Virus record (IMG/VR): IMGVR_UViG_3300047496_000334
Coordinates: 1 to 64,000 of that record
Strand: one strand, 5' to 3'
Source of the DNA: a virus
Length of the DNA stretch: 64,000 bases
A program made the position numbers and the translations under genes. This document shows, one piece after another, positions 51,312 to 59,077 of the stretch (within the stretch, counting starts at the first letter, position 1; every line of letters begins with the position of its first letter). The notes below the pieces were generated by a model, which had not been told where the DNA came from, did not search any database, and saw only the letters and a list, made by a program, of their open reading frames with translations.

Positions 51312-52230
51312 TATACCATCCCAAAGTTTTCTTGATACCATCAACCAATGATGTTTTTGGAGTCCACCCCAGATCAGATTCCGCCCGCTTGCAATCAAGC
51401 GATGTGCTGACCTGAATAGAGGGCTTGCTGGTATCGTAATTTATAGCAAGAGACTTGCCAGAGGCCACCACTATCTCCGTTACAATTTCCCTGATAGTAA
51501 AAGACGTTCCATATCCGCAATTATACAGGCCAAATTTCGATTCCTGTTTATCAAGCGCACATTCTACAAAATCTACAAGGTCGTCAATATAACAAATGTC
51601 ACGCGCTTCCGATCCATTGCCCCAGACATCAATATGATCCCCCGCCAGCTTCACCTTAGTTACAGTGGCTCCAAAAACATGGGCGCGGTCAAGCGCATAT
51701 TTATCCCATGGGCCATAAAAATTGCTTCCGCGAATGGCCGTGAATTTTGTTTCGCCCTGATCCGCAAAAAAAGCTGCCATTTTTTCAAGATATAGTTTGG
51801 TACTTACCATGCCGAAATAGCGTGAATTCGGATTAACAGGCGTTTCCTCGCTACAATGGCCGCCGCCATACATCGTCGAGCAACTGAACCAGATAACATG
51901 CTTCACCTTACGCAGCATCGCCGCACGGAAAATGTAAGAATTCATCACCGCGTTGTCCGTAACATGCAGCCACGGGCGCTCAAAGGTGTCCTTGCACCCG
52001 GAAGTAACTGCCGCCGCCTGCACAACAATGTCCATGCCGTTAATCAGCGAATCCACCATAGCGTCATTGCAGGAATCAACATTGTACCATTCAATATGAG
52101 GATGGTCCCATGGCTGCCGCGTAAAAAAAGTAGCATAGACCTGATATTCAGGATTATCCGCAAAACGCTGTGCAATATTGCGACCTACAAAACCCGTTCC
52201 GCCAAATATTAAAACCTTTTTCTTTTTCAT
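51298..52230 (-). CDS. SDR sugar-nucleotide enzyme lacking the usual Tyr
   Basis: 310 residues. Nucleotide motif IFGGTGFVGRNIAQRF, IWFSCSTMYGGG with the Ser, and AIRGSNFYGPWDKY. The site of YxxxK reads GMVSTK, with Met in place of the Tyr. The end ESDLGWTPKTSLVDGIKKTL is typical for epimerase/dehydratase SDRs. It forms a pair with the 49231 enzyme in the same operon. Confidence 0.65.
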   Translation of the reverse strand: MKKKKVLIFGGTGFVGRNIAQRFADNPEYQVYATFFTRQPWDHPHIEWYNVDSCNDAMVDSLINGMDIVVQAAAVTSGCKDTFERPWLHVTDNAVMNSYIFRAAMLRKVKHVIWFSCSTMYGGGHCSEETPVNPNSRYFGMVSTKLYLEKMAAFFADQGETKFTAIRGSNFYGPWDKYALDRAHVFGATVTKVKLAGDHIDVWGNGSEARDICYIDDLVDFVECALDKQESKFGLYNCGYGTSFTIREIVTEIVVASGKSLAINYDTSKPSIQVSTSLDCKRAESDLGWTPKTSLVDGIKKTLGWYSDNF

Positions 52231-52740
52231 TTAATAAACTTCCACTAAAATTGTTGATTCTTCGCAATCAAGTGCCGCCCTGTACTCCGGTAAAATCTGA
52301 TCCGCTTTTTCGAGTTTTACCACTTTCACGGCAGATAGCATGGCACGCACAGCATCCGTATAATCACCAAGATGTTGAATGCCTGGATCAAGCGGGACAG
52401 GTGTCGCAATCGCGGTGCGGATGATGACCTTCGGCCTGTAATCGCTGAAAAGAGGTATTTTGTCCAGATGCTGCACAAGTTGCGACATGGCTTCCAGCAT
52501 AAAATTAATACGGGGAAAGATTGTGCACACTTTTCCGCCTGCCATCGCAATGCCTGTTGCCATGCCCATCTGCATATTTTCTGCGACAGGGATCTCCATG
52601 CGCTGATTAATGGGAATGTCCGCAAGAGTTTTGCTCATAAATGTGCCATCGCAGGCCACGGCCTGCCCCATAAAAATATATCCATCATCGGCAAGAAGCT
52701 TCATTGCATCACATAATGCTTTCTCATATTCTGGTGTCAA
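52231..52740 (-). CDS. ThDP enzyme, E1 beta/transketolase C-half-like
   Basis: 169 residues: FMGQAVACDGTFMSKTLADI, MEIPVAENMQMGMATGIAMAG, CTIFPRINFMLEAMSQLVQH and VPLDPGIQHLGDYTDAV. These belong to the Pyr (thiamine-pyrimidine) domain, including the conserved Glu in PVAENM. It lacks the third domain, so it is shorter than E1 beta. It pairs with the PP-domain protein at 52737, coupled by ATGA. Confidence 0.75.
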   Translation of the reverse strand: MTPEYEKALCDAMKLLADDGYIFMGQAVACDGTFMSKTLADIPINQRMEIPVAENMQMGMATGIAMAGGKVCTIFPRINFMLEAMSQLVQHLDKIPLFSDYRPKVIIRTAIATPVPLDPGIQHLGDYTDAVRAMLSAVKVVKLEKADQILPEYRAALDCEESTILVEVY

Positions 52741-53324
52741 AATTGAATTCGCCTCCCCGCGCCGCTATGGGGAAATGGCAAATCATATTTAAAATAATAT
52801 TTCTCACCCAGAGAATGGCAGAATGGCCGACCCCACACATCTGCTGTTTTAGTGCAAACACTTTTACCATTGTCTTCAATTACAATTTGCATGGGAAGCT
52901 TATTCCAATAAGCATAATTAGCACATTCATGCGCAAGTCCAGACATTCCCGCCATATCGCCAAGAAATAACCAAACCTTCTCACTTCCGCCACTTCGCTT
53001 AATCTGCCATGCCACCCCAAGCGCAATCGGACAACACCCTGCAAATATGGCGGAAGAAAAAAACCGGTGGTCCGGCCAGCATAACGTCATTGAGCGGCCA
53101 GCCATAATAGCAATTTTGACCTTTTGAGCGGGTACGCCAGCCAGAAGCGCATGGTAATGAGAGCGCCAAGTAGAGAATACCCAATCACCTGGTTTAAAAT
53201 CTTTAAAGATATTTATTAGTACATCCTCATTGTTTCCAGAAAGGTGAATGGGGGCTTTAATTTTTCCCGCGTTAAATTCTTCTGCTATGTCTTTTTCAAA
53301 GGCAATCAGGTCTTTTTTATTCAT
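52737..53324 (-). CDS. ThDP enzyme, E1 alpha-like subunit
   Basis: 195 residues with the PP-domain of ThDP enzymes: WVFSTWRSHYHALLAGVPAQ, SSAIFAGCCPIALGVAWQI, and the ThDP/metal motif FLGDMAGMSGLAHECANYAY then VIEDNGKSV (GD...N). The canonical GDG is GDM here. It is an E1 alpha-like half of a split ThDP enzyme that could transfer a two-carbon unit onto a sugar, as AviB1/AviB2 do in avilamycin synthesis; the substrate is unknown. Confidence 0.75.
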   Translation of the reverse strand: MNKKDLIAFEKDIAEEFNAGKIKAPIHLSGNNEDVLINIFKDFKPGDWVFSTWRSHYHALLAGVPAQKVKIAIMAGRSMTLCWPDHRFFSSAIFAGCCPIALGVAWQIKRSGGSEKVWLFLGDMAGMSGLAHECANYAYWNKLPMQIVIEDNGKSVCTKTADVWGRPFCHSLGEKYYFKYDLPFPHSGAGRRIQF

Positions 53325-53742
53325 ATGCCAACTTCCTTGCTACAGCCCATGCCATCTCTGTGCTGGATGCCCTTTTGCCGCCGCCGACATTGAACAATTC
53401 CGTTATCCCTAAATCTTTGCACAATCCGGATTCAGAATTATTTTTAGTCTTGTCTGAGCGATCGCCGCCATTGGCAAAATAATCTGGCTTTATGGCACGT
53501 ATCGCCTCGCACACCGAATCATCTTTATCGTCAACCGGCCATACTTCAGAAACAGAGCGCATCTCGCGCAGAATATCCGCGCGCTGCTTCCAGCCCATAA
53601 AGAAAAAATTCTTCTTGCGTATAAGCCAGTCATCAGAATTAAGTATAACGTAGACACGTCCATATTGCGCTGCTTCCCTGATATAATCCAGATGACCGGA
53701 ATGAACAGGATCGAACCCGCCGCTCACACATACTATTGCCAT
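53317..53742 (-). CDS. HxGH nucleotidyltransferase, sugar activation
   Basis: 141 residues. GGFDPVHSGHLDYIREAAQY with HSGH, YVILNSDDWLIRKKNFFFMG, and a late ANGGDRSDKTKN plus GKRASSTEMAWAVAR (the ISSTxxR-like motif). This is the cytidylyltransferase/adenylyltransferase family that includes HldE-C and TagD. With the GHMP kinase it can convert a sugar phosphate to an NDP-sugar. Overlaps both neighbours. Confidence 0.8.
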   Translation of the reverse strand: MAIVCVSGGFDPVHSGHLDYIREAAQYGRVYVILNSDDWLIRKKNFFFMGWKQRADILREMRSVSEVWPVDDKDDSVCEAIRAIKPDYFANGGDRSDKTKNNSESGLCKDLGITELFNVGGGKRASSTEMAWAVARKLAYE

Positions 53743-54926
53743 GATGTCTCCGCCATGAAATCATCAAAACATTGTTCCACATACTCAACGGCAGTCTTGC
53801 CCATATCCTGATGGCATCCAATGGCGAACCCATTACGCATTATCCTGTCGCAATTTTCAAGGCTGCCGTGAACCTCATGCCGGAACATTTTAAGCGCAGG
53901 CTGCCTTGCCATATTACCGGCAATAACAGGACGGGTTTCTACACCTTTTTTTTGCAAGAATGAGGTGATGGATTTTACAGTAAATTTGCAATTATCTTTA
54001 AGCACAATTCCGAATCCGAACCAGCTACTATGGCCTAACTCAGTTTCTTCCTGAAATTGAAAAAATGCACTGTATTTATCCAGCGCATGGCGAAGCATCA
54101 TCTGTGCATCGCGGCGCCTGTGCACAAAGCGGTCAAGTTTTGGCAATTGCTTCATACCAATAACCGCCTGCACCTCGGTAGGGCGAAGATTATAGCCGAT
54201 ATTGACAAACAGAAAGCGCGGGTCGATATTACTGTGCTCCTGTTCATAAGCCTTGGGATTGTTTGATTCCCTTGACCAGCCATGCGCGCGCAAAATCCGC
54301 ATCAGATCGGCCATTTCATAACTATTGGTCAGGCAAATGCCACCCTCAAAAGTGGTGATGTGATGGGAAAAGTAAAAGCTCATAGTGTTGACAAGGCCAA
54401 AGCCTCCAACAAACTTATTATGATATTTAGCACCCATCGCTTCACAGCAGTCCTCAATGATAATAAGCCCGCGCCTGAGCGCAATCATGCGTATAGTATC
54501 CATGTCGCAGGGATTGCCGTACACATGCACCAGCATTATCGCTTTGGTTTTTGAAGTAATAGAATCTTCCAGCTTCTGAACATCGATATTGTAAGTTGCC
54601 AGATCGCAATCCACAAACACCGGAACCAGACCGCACTGGATAATAGGCCAGACCGTCGTGGCCCATGACAGGGCCGGAACAATTACATCATCGCCAGCCT
54701 TCAGATTCCTGTTCCATGCCGGGTTAGTAATTGCTGCCAAGGCAAGTAAATTGGCAGAAGACCCCGAATTGCACATCACTGCGTATTTAACGCCAAAATA
54801 CCTGGCGCATTGTTCCTCGAACTCGCGCACCTTTGGACCCATGGTCACGTGGGTCGTGCGCATCTGTTCGCAGGCAGCCTGAATTTCCTCTTCGCCAAAC
54901 GTAGGTTCGTGGAGCCTTACCTTCAT
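53733..54926 (-). CDS. DegT-fold sugar enzyme, ColD-type 3-dehydratase candidate
   Basis: 397 residues of the DegT/DnrJ/EryC1 family: MCNSGSSANLLALAAI (PLP phosphate site), VFVDCDLATYNID, IIIEDCCEAMGAKYHNK with the PLP-binding Asp, and NIGYNLRPTEVQAVIG. The Schiff-base Lys position reads SFYFSHHITTFEGG, with His where aminotransferases have Lys. That swap is the mark of ColD, GDP-4-keto-6-deoxymannose 3-dehydratase. Together with the GMD next door it points to a 3,6-dideoxy-4-keto sugar. Confidence 0.8.
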   Translation of the reverse strand: MKVRLHEPTFGEEEIQAACEQMRTTHVTMGPKVREFEEQCARYFGVKYAVMCNSGSSANLLALAAITNPAWNRNLKAGDDVIVPALSWATTVWPIIQCGLVPVFVDCDLATYNIDVQKLEDSITSKTKAIMLVHVYGNPCDMDTIRMIALRRGLIIIEDCCEAMGAKYHNKFVGGFGLVNTMSFYFSHHITTFEGGICLTNSYEMADLMRILRAHGWSRESNNPKAYEQEHSNIDPRFLFVNIGYNLRPTEVQAVIGMKQLPKLDRFVHRRRDAQMMLRHALDKYSAFFQFQEETELGHSSWFGFGIVLKDNCKFTVKSITSFLQKKGVETRPVIAGNMARQPALKMFRHEVHGSLENCDRIMRNGFAIGCHQDMGKTAVEYVEQCFDDFMAETSWQ

Positions 54927-55942
54927 CGCGTTAAAAACCTTTCACCACTCATGGCTCTTTTCCTCCAGTATTCCAATAAATCTTGCATTGTTTGAGTAAA
55001 ATGTATTTCAGGCTTCCATCCTGTGTGATGAACAAATTTTTCAACGCATGGCACCTGATTGTCTGCATCAATGGGGCGTAGCCTATCTTTATCGACTTCA
55101 AATCTTAATGGAAGTCTTGCAAATCGCTTAGCAGATAATGATGTAAGATACTGTAGCATTTCTTCGATAGAGCAAGTGTAGTTTCCACCAATATTATACA
55201 CTTCTCCGGCTTTTGGATTGACAGTAAGAAGCATATGATAAGCACGAACAGCATCACGCACGTCTGCATAAGTGCGTGTAGAATAAAGATTGCCCCCTTT
55301 TATGACCGGATCAATTTGTCCAGATTCAATCATGGCAATCTGCTTGGCAAAGGAAGATTCGGCAAAGACATCGCCGCGACGGGGGCCGGTATGGGTAAAC
55401 ATACGCGTGACCATCACCGTCATGCCATACGCCTCAGCGTAATGACGGCCAATGAGGTCTGTTCCTACTTTAGAAATGGCGTAAGGACTGGCAGGATGAA
55501 AGTTGCAATCTTCCATTATCGGAGTCTTTTCCTTCGGAACTCTACCATACACTTCCGATGAACTGCACACATGGATAATCGCATCTTTTTTATACTGTCT
55601 CAGCGCTTCGAGAACGCGGTGCGTGCCGTTAATGTTAGTATCATACGTATCAAGTGCAGACGTGAAACTCGTTTTGGGATAACTCTGCGCAGCCAGATGG
55701 AATACATAATCAGGCTGAGAAGCCTTGACCACTTCGTTAATGGAATCCGAGTCGCGTAATTCACCGTAGACGAGTTTAATTCGTCCACCACTATTAATTT
55801 CGGGCAAAAGGTGCGAGATGTTGTCAAGGGGACTTCTCCATCTGCAGAGTCCATAAATATCCCAATCGGTGTGCTCTAAGAGGTAATCGGCTAAGTGGCT
55901 GCCGACAAAGCCAGTGATGCCCGTAATTAAGCAGCGCGTCAT
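54923..55942 (-). CDS. gmd: GDP-mannose 4,6-dehydratase
   Basis: 339 residues. TGITGFVGSHLADYLL binds NADP; HVCSSSEVYGRV supplies catalytic Ser/Glu; SPYAISKVGTDLIGRHY has the intact YxxxK; MFTHTGPRRGDVFAESSFAK is a GMD signature. Converts GDP-mannose (probably host-made) to GDP-4-keto-6-deoxymannose. It is coupled by ATGA to both neighbours and gives the substrate expected for the ColD-like enzyme. Confidence 0.85.
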   Translation of the reverse strand: MTRCLITGITGFVGSHLADYLLEHTDWDIYGLCRWRSPLDNISHLLPEINSGGRIKLVYGELRDSDSINEVVKASQPDYVFHLAAQSYPKTSFTSALDTYDTNINGTHRVLEALRQYKKDAIIHVCSSSEVYGRVPKEKTPIMEDCNFHPASPYAISKVGTDLIGRHYAEAYGMTVMVTRMFTHTGPRRGDVFAESSFAKQIAMIESGQIDPVIKGGNLYSTRTYADVRDAVRAYHMLLTVNPKAGEVYNIGGNYTCSIEEMLQYLTSLSAKRFARLPLRFEVDKDRLRPIDADNQVPCVEKFVHHTGWKPEIHFTQTMQDLLEYWRKRAMSGERFLTR

Positions 55943-56097
55943 TTCCGCACCTCAGTAACCTGCGCCAAAAAGTCTTTCTGCTCCTGCGGCGTCAGAAGTT
56001 TACCCGTCCATATATTCCAGAGCAGCGTTGCAAAGACCAGCATGAGAACAAAAGTGGCGGAATTAAAGATGATAATCGCCGTCCTGATATGATTCAT
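55939..56097 (-). CDS. 52-residue single-TM protein in the sugar operon
   Basis: ATG 56097, TGA 55939-55941 overlapping the GMD start (ATGA). NHIRTAIIIFNSATFVLMLV and FATLLWNIWTG form one membrane segment, then a short polar tail (KLLTPQEQKDFLAQVTEV). Could anchor a sugar enzyme at the membrane; no family known. Confidence 0.6.
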   Translation of the reverse strand: MNHIRTAIIIFNSATFVLMLVFATLLWNIWTGKLLTPQEQKDFLAQVTEVRK

Positions 56098-56117
56098 ATA
56101 TTCACCACTTTGCCCGA

Positions 56118-57017
56118 TTATTGTATATACAACTTCCGCTTCAGAAAATCAACCGTCATTTTACCGTTGTTCCGCGCTTCCTGAACTTCATCCATTAATT
56201 TGTCAAAAACAGGTTTTTCGGCGGTATAGTGATAAAATCCACCTTCGCCAATCCACACATCAACGCCGTTATGGTGGTATACCCATGCGCGCGGGCACAG
56301 GCGCATCTTTCCACCCATGGCTTCTGCCATGTAGTAAAGGAATGATTCGGTAAAGCAGTTTCTGAATAAATCCATGTAGCCGCCATATTCCAGAAAGAAG
56401 TCATAACGGAAGATAATGGCGTAAGCGTTCAGGCAGGGGGCGCGCGCCGCAGCCATACCAACACAATCCATGTAATCAGCGGGATCTATTAAGTCCCTGT
56501 TGTCCGGCCCTGCCGCCACCTGTATGGGGATAGCCATGTCGCCGCGATTGACCGTTGGAAAGAGAATCTGCAGTTTGGGGTCTTTTTCAAATTCCTTAAC
56601 GGCCTCTGCCACCCAGTCCATCGGCCAGATGATATCGGATGACGTATAAACAATATACCGGGTGTCTCCCGCGGCGTAACGGCGGAGAATATCATTCATC
56701 AGTTCCCATTGAGACATTTTATCAGGATAAAAACAAAGTTCATAACCGCCCGCATTTTTATGGTGCCGCGCTAACGTGGAGCGCACAATGTCAGAAGATT
56801 TTGCATCGCCAACGACCAGCTGAATGTCAGGGCGCGAACCAATGATCGAATCAATCGCGTCCATATAAACATAAGGCCTGGTCCTGCTTCCCTCTCCCAG
56901 TGTGTTGATGCGATCAGATATCTGCTGAAGCGTAAGTCTGTCAGGCGGCCTTCCGTTTGAGGGCTCTTCTGCAGCATCAGGAGCATAGGTTGGCATGAAT
57001 GCTAATATTTTACTCAC
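56118..57017 (-). CDS. Glycosyltransferase
   Basis: 299 residues from GTG 57017, which overlaps the previous TGA (GTGA); the longer reading frame to 57137 would add 40 unlikely residues. VSKILAFMPTYAPDAAEEPS, then YIVYTSSDIIWPMDWVAEAV (SSD in the DxD place), PTVNRGDMAIPIQVAAGPDN, and YIFRYDFFLEYGGY-type segment. A GT2-like transferase; acceptor unknown. Confidence 0.6.
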   Translation of the reverse strand: MSKILAFMPTYAPDAAEEPSNGRPPDRLTLQQISDRINTLGEGSRTRPYVYMDAIDSIIGSRPDIQLVVGDAKSSDIVRSTLARHHKNAGGYELCFYPDKMSQWELMNDILRRYAAGDTRYIVYTSSDIIWPMDWVAEAVKEFEKDPKLQILFPTVNRGDMAIPIQVAAGPDNRDLIDPADYMDCVGMAAARAPCLNAYAIIFRYDFFLEYGGYMDLFRNCFTESFLYYMAEAMGGKMRLCPRAWVYHHNGVDVWIGEGGFYHYTAEKPVFDKLMDEVQEARNNGKMTVDFLKRKLYIQ

Positions 57018-57766
57018 CTGTTCCCCCTTATGGCCAGAGCCAGCGCTCCGGAATTCATCCATGCCATGTTCTGCATATGATCGCTGAACAGCGCAGATTC
57101 CATACGGCGAATCTGCCATTTCCTTGTCCCGTTCCACCGCTCGTCATCTCCCTGTTCATCGGGGCCGCGTTTTATATCCAGCGGGCAAAAGGTGCGGTAC
57201 TCCGCTTTATTTATTTTAAATCCGCGCTCCAGGTTATAACACAACAGCCCCGTCCATCCGTCCGTATTAAAACTATAGCCGAATCCGGCGACAGATATCC
57301 ATTCGCGGTTCCATGCCGGATAGGTATCCACATGCCCTATACATGAACCATTCGACAGGGTTGCCGTATCGATGTCAGACACGGTATTGATAATATGCGG
57401 CCATCCCTTGTGTCTGACCGCTATGTTCAGAAGTTTTTCATCCCACCCTTTCGTGCCGATAATGGCGTCATCCGACATCACCATAAATAATCCGGACTCC
57501 TGCGATGCCTCACGCATTAAATCCATGTATGCCTTATGCAGGTCAGCATATCCTCCCGCGCGCGGCGTAACTATCGTTTTTACTGAAACAGGGTAATCAA
57601 TTCCGCCCCTGGCGAGCGGGTGATCCTTATCATCATCGTCCGTCTTAACCAGTATTTCAATACTGCGTGGACAGGATGAATTCTCAAGCAGCGAATCCAT
57701 AAATTCCATAAACTTCATGTTAAGATTCCCCCTGAGTCTGCTGGCCATGAGAACAGATAATTTCAT
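57014..57766 (-). CDS. GT2-like glycosyltransferase
   Basis: 250 residues. MKLSVLMASRLRGNLNMKF at the start, a KTDDDDKDHPLAR acidic region, then ESGLFMVMSDDAIIGTKGWD carrying a SDD motif (DxD-like) and GHVDTYPAWNREWISVAGFG. Family 2-type fold expected. Coupled by ATGA to both neighbours. Confidence 0.6.
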   Translation of the reverse strand: MKLSVLMASRLRGNLNMKFMEFMDSLLENSSCPRSIEILVKTDDDDKDHPLARGGIDYPVSVKTIVTPRAGGYADLHKAYMDLMREASQESGLFMVMSDDAIIGTKGWDEKLLNIAVRHKGWPHIINTVSDIDTATLSNGSCIGHVDTYPAWNREWISVAGFGYSFNTDGWTGLLCYNLERGFKINKAEYRTFCPLDIKRGPDEQGDDERWNGTRKWQIRRMESALFSDHMQNMAWMNSGALALAIRGNR

Positions 57767-58479
57767 TCCGCATGCCTCTGCCTTGGCAGCGCATCCGGCA
57801 ACTGGGCGTAAGGCTCACGGTTCCACAGCCGGAAATTATACCCCAGATCGCCCCAATGCTGCGTGTTGTTGGAAATCCCGTGGTCCACAAAGATGCGAAC
57901 GCCTGCCGCGCGTATCTTATCGGTAAAGTAACGGTCCTCACCCTGATAGGCACGGTGAACGTCGTTCCATACGATTTCAAAATGCGGCGATGGCAATCCG
58001 CGCAGCTTATCCAGCTTTACCAGCATCAGTCCCATCCCCACCTTCGCCACTTCCTCCAGACCAATCTTCCCCGCCGAATGCGTCATATGACCGTCCAGGC
58101 CTTCCGCCGTATATTGCAGCGTATCCTGCTTGCGGCAGTAATTGGCCGCGATAGCATCGATTTCAGGATGCTCCTTCATCGCCTGCAACATGCGAAGCAC
58201 GCAATCCGACGGCATCTCGATATCATCATCCCACCAGAGTTGGTGCGTACATTCATCCGCCAGAGCCTCATCCAGACATTCCTGCCGCGCCTGGGGCAGA
58301 AGGCTTGCCTGCAGCCTGCAGATAAGGCCAAAGGGGACTCCAAAGGCAGTGAGATGGTGCACCATCATCGACAGGCCCAGTGAGCAGCGCGGGGTTATGG
58401 GGCGGTTGGAACAAACCGAAATTGCCAGCTTTAACCCTTTAGCGCCCTCATACTGCTTTATTGCTATCGGCTCTTTCAT
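57763..58479 (-). CDS. Glycosyltransferase with DDD motif
   Basis: 238 residues from ATG 58479, behind AAGGA. KLAISVCSNRPITPRCSLGL, then HQLWWDDDIEMPSDCVLRML, in which WWDDD is the DxD metal site; FEIVWNDVHRAYQGEDRYFT and DKIRAAGVRIFVDHGI with the ED residues typical of a GT-A catalytic base. First large gene of the sugar operon. Confidence 0.7.
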   Translation of the reverse strand: MKEPIAIKQYEGAKGLKLAISVCSNRPITPRCSLGLSMMVHHLTAFGVPFGLICRLQASLLPQARQECLDEALADECTHQLWWDDDIEMPSDCVLRMLQAMKEHPEIDAIAANYCRKQDTLQYTAEGLDGHMTHSAGKIGLEEVAKVGMGLMLVKLDKLRGLPSPHFEIVWNDVHRAYQGEDRYFTDKIRAAGVRIFVDHGISNNTQHWGDLGYNFRLWNREPYAQLPDALPRQRHAE

Positions 58480-58489
58480 CAAAAATCCT

Positions 58490-58546
58490 TCATCTCGTAA
58501 ACCACATAAAAACGGCGATTAAAATACACAGGACTATTATGGTCAT
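58490..58546 (-). CDS. 18-residue membrane peptide
   Basis: ATG 58546 overlaps the stop of the 58543 gene (ATGA); stop TGA 58490-58492. The peptide, MTIIVLCILIAVFMWFTR, is a single hydrophobic span. Too short to be safely called from sequence alone, but the overlap and position before the glycosyltransferase are suggestive. Confidence 0.4.
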   Translation of the reverse strand: MTIIVLCILIAVFMWFTR

Positions 58547-58743
58547 TTCCATATCCTGGTGCGCCATTCCCCGCACCATTCTTTTTCGTCCATATTGGGG
58601 CTCGCCGACACCGGCCTTGGCGCAGGAGGATTGCCGATGGGTGCGATGATAACTACCGGGGGGAAGCGACGGCAGAAGCCTTCGGTCACGTTCTGCAGGT
58701 GACGGCGGAAGTAAGTGCAGGTGGCACAGGATTCGGTGGTCAT
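58543..58743 (-). CDS. Cys-rich small protein
   Basis: 66 residues from ATG 58743 (ATGA with the preceding gene). CATCTYFRRHLQNVTEGFCR then MDEKEWCGEWRTRIW: three or four conserved-looking Cys that may bind a metal. Similar small proteins (CxxCxYF...CRR.PP...EWCGEW) occur in alphaproteobacterial phages. Function unknown. Confidence 0.6.
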   Translation of the reverse strand: MTTESCATCTYFRRHLQNVTEGFCRRFPPVVIIAPIGNPPAPRPVSASPNMDEKEWCGEWRTRIWK

Positions 58744-58928
58744 TTTAAGGCATCTTCCGCTTTTTTTATTTCCTCTTTGGCAAATTGCTTCCAATCCTCG
58801 CCATTACTAGCCTTCACATGGATATTGGAAATCATCGTATCAAACCCTTTCTTATTCGCCGTAGTATCGGGGATTTTAGAGAGATACCATGGGAGAAGCA
58901 AATCGCGTATATATCCTTTTTTTATCAT
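58740..58928 (-). CDS. 62-residue hypothetical protein
   Basis: ATG 58928 overlaps the preceding TGA and its own TGA overlaps the next ATG. Sequence: MIKKGYIRDLLLPWYLSKIP, then KASNGEDWKQFAKEEIKKAE. Basic start and acidic/helical end. No family recognised. Confidence 0.55.
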   Translation of the reverse strand: MIKKGYIRDLLLPWYLSKIPDTTANKKGFDTMISNIHVKASNGEDWKQFAKEEIKKAEDALK

Positions 58929-59077
58929 TTATCCTTCTCCATGAAATCACGTAAAATCTGGTTGACGAGCGATTGCCACCCCCTTCCCTTTTTGCGAAAA
59001 AAGGCGAGGATCGCCGCGTCAATCCGTATGGATATAGCCTGCTTGCCAAACAGAATCTTAGCGGGTTTACGCGCCAT
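58925..59077 (-). CDS. 50-residue BrnA-like RHH protein
   Basis: ATG 59077 shares a base with the previous TAA (TAATG); TGA 58925-58927. KILFGKQAISIRIDAAILAF ... GRGWQSLVNQILRDFM follows the BrnA/DUF4415 antitoxin outline: a basic strand (KxxISIRID) then two helices ending in LRxFM. No BrnT toxin gene is nearby, so it may act as a stand-alone regulator. Confidence 0.65.
   Translation of the reverse strand: MARKPAKILFGKQAISIRIDAAILAFFRKKGRGWQSLVNQILRDFMEKDK

Noticed and set aside
50265-51398. Longer start of the GHMP kinase at 51398
   Set aside because: It would overlap the preceding SDR gene by 100 nt; GTG 51311 gives the family-typical VIISRTPFRIS start with a 14-nt overlap.
58925-59077. 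A BrnT/BrnA toxin-antitoxin pair
   Set aside because: The RHH protein looks BrnA-like, but no BrnT-like toxin ORF is found on either side.
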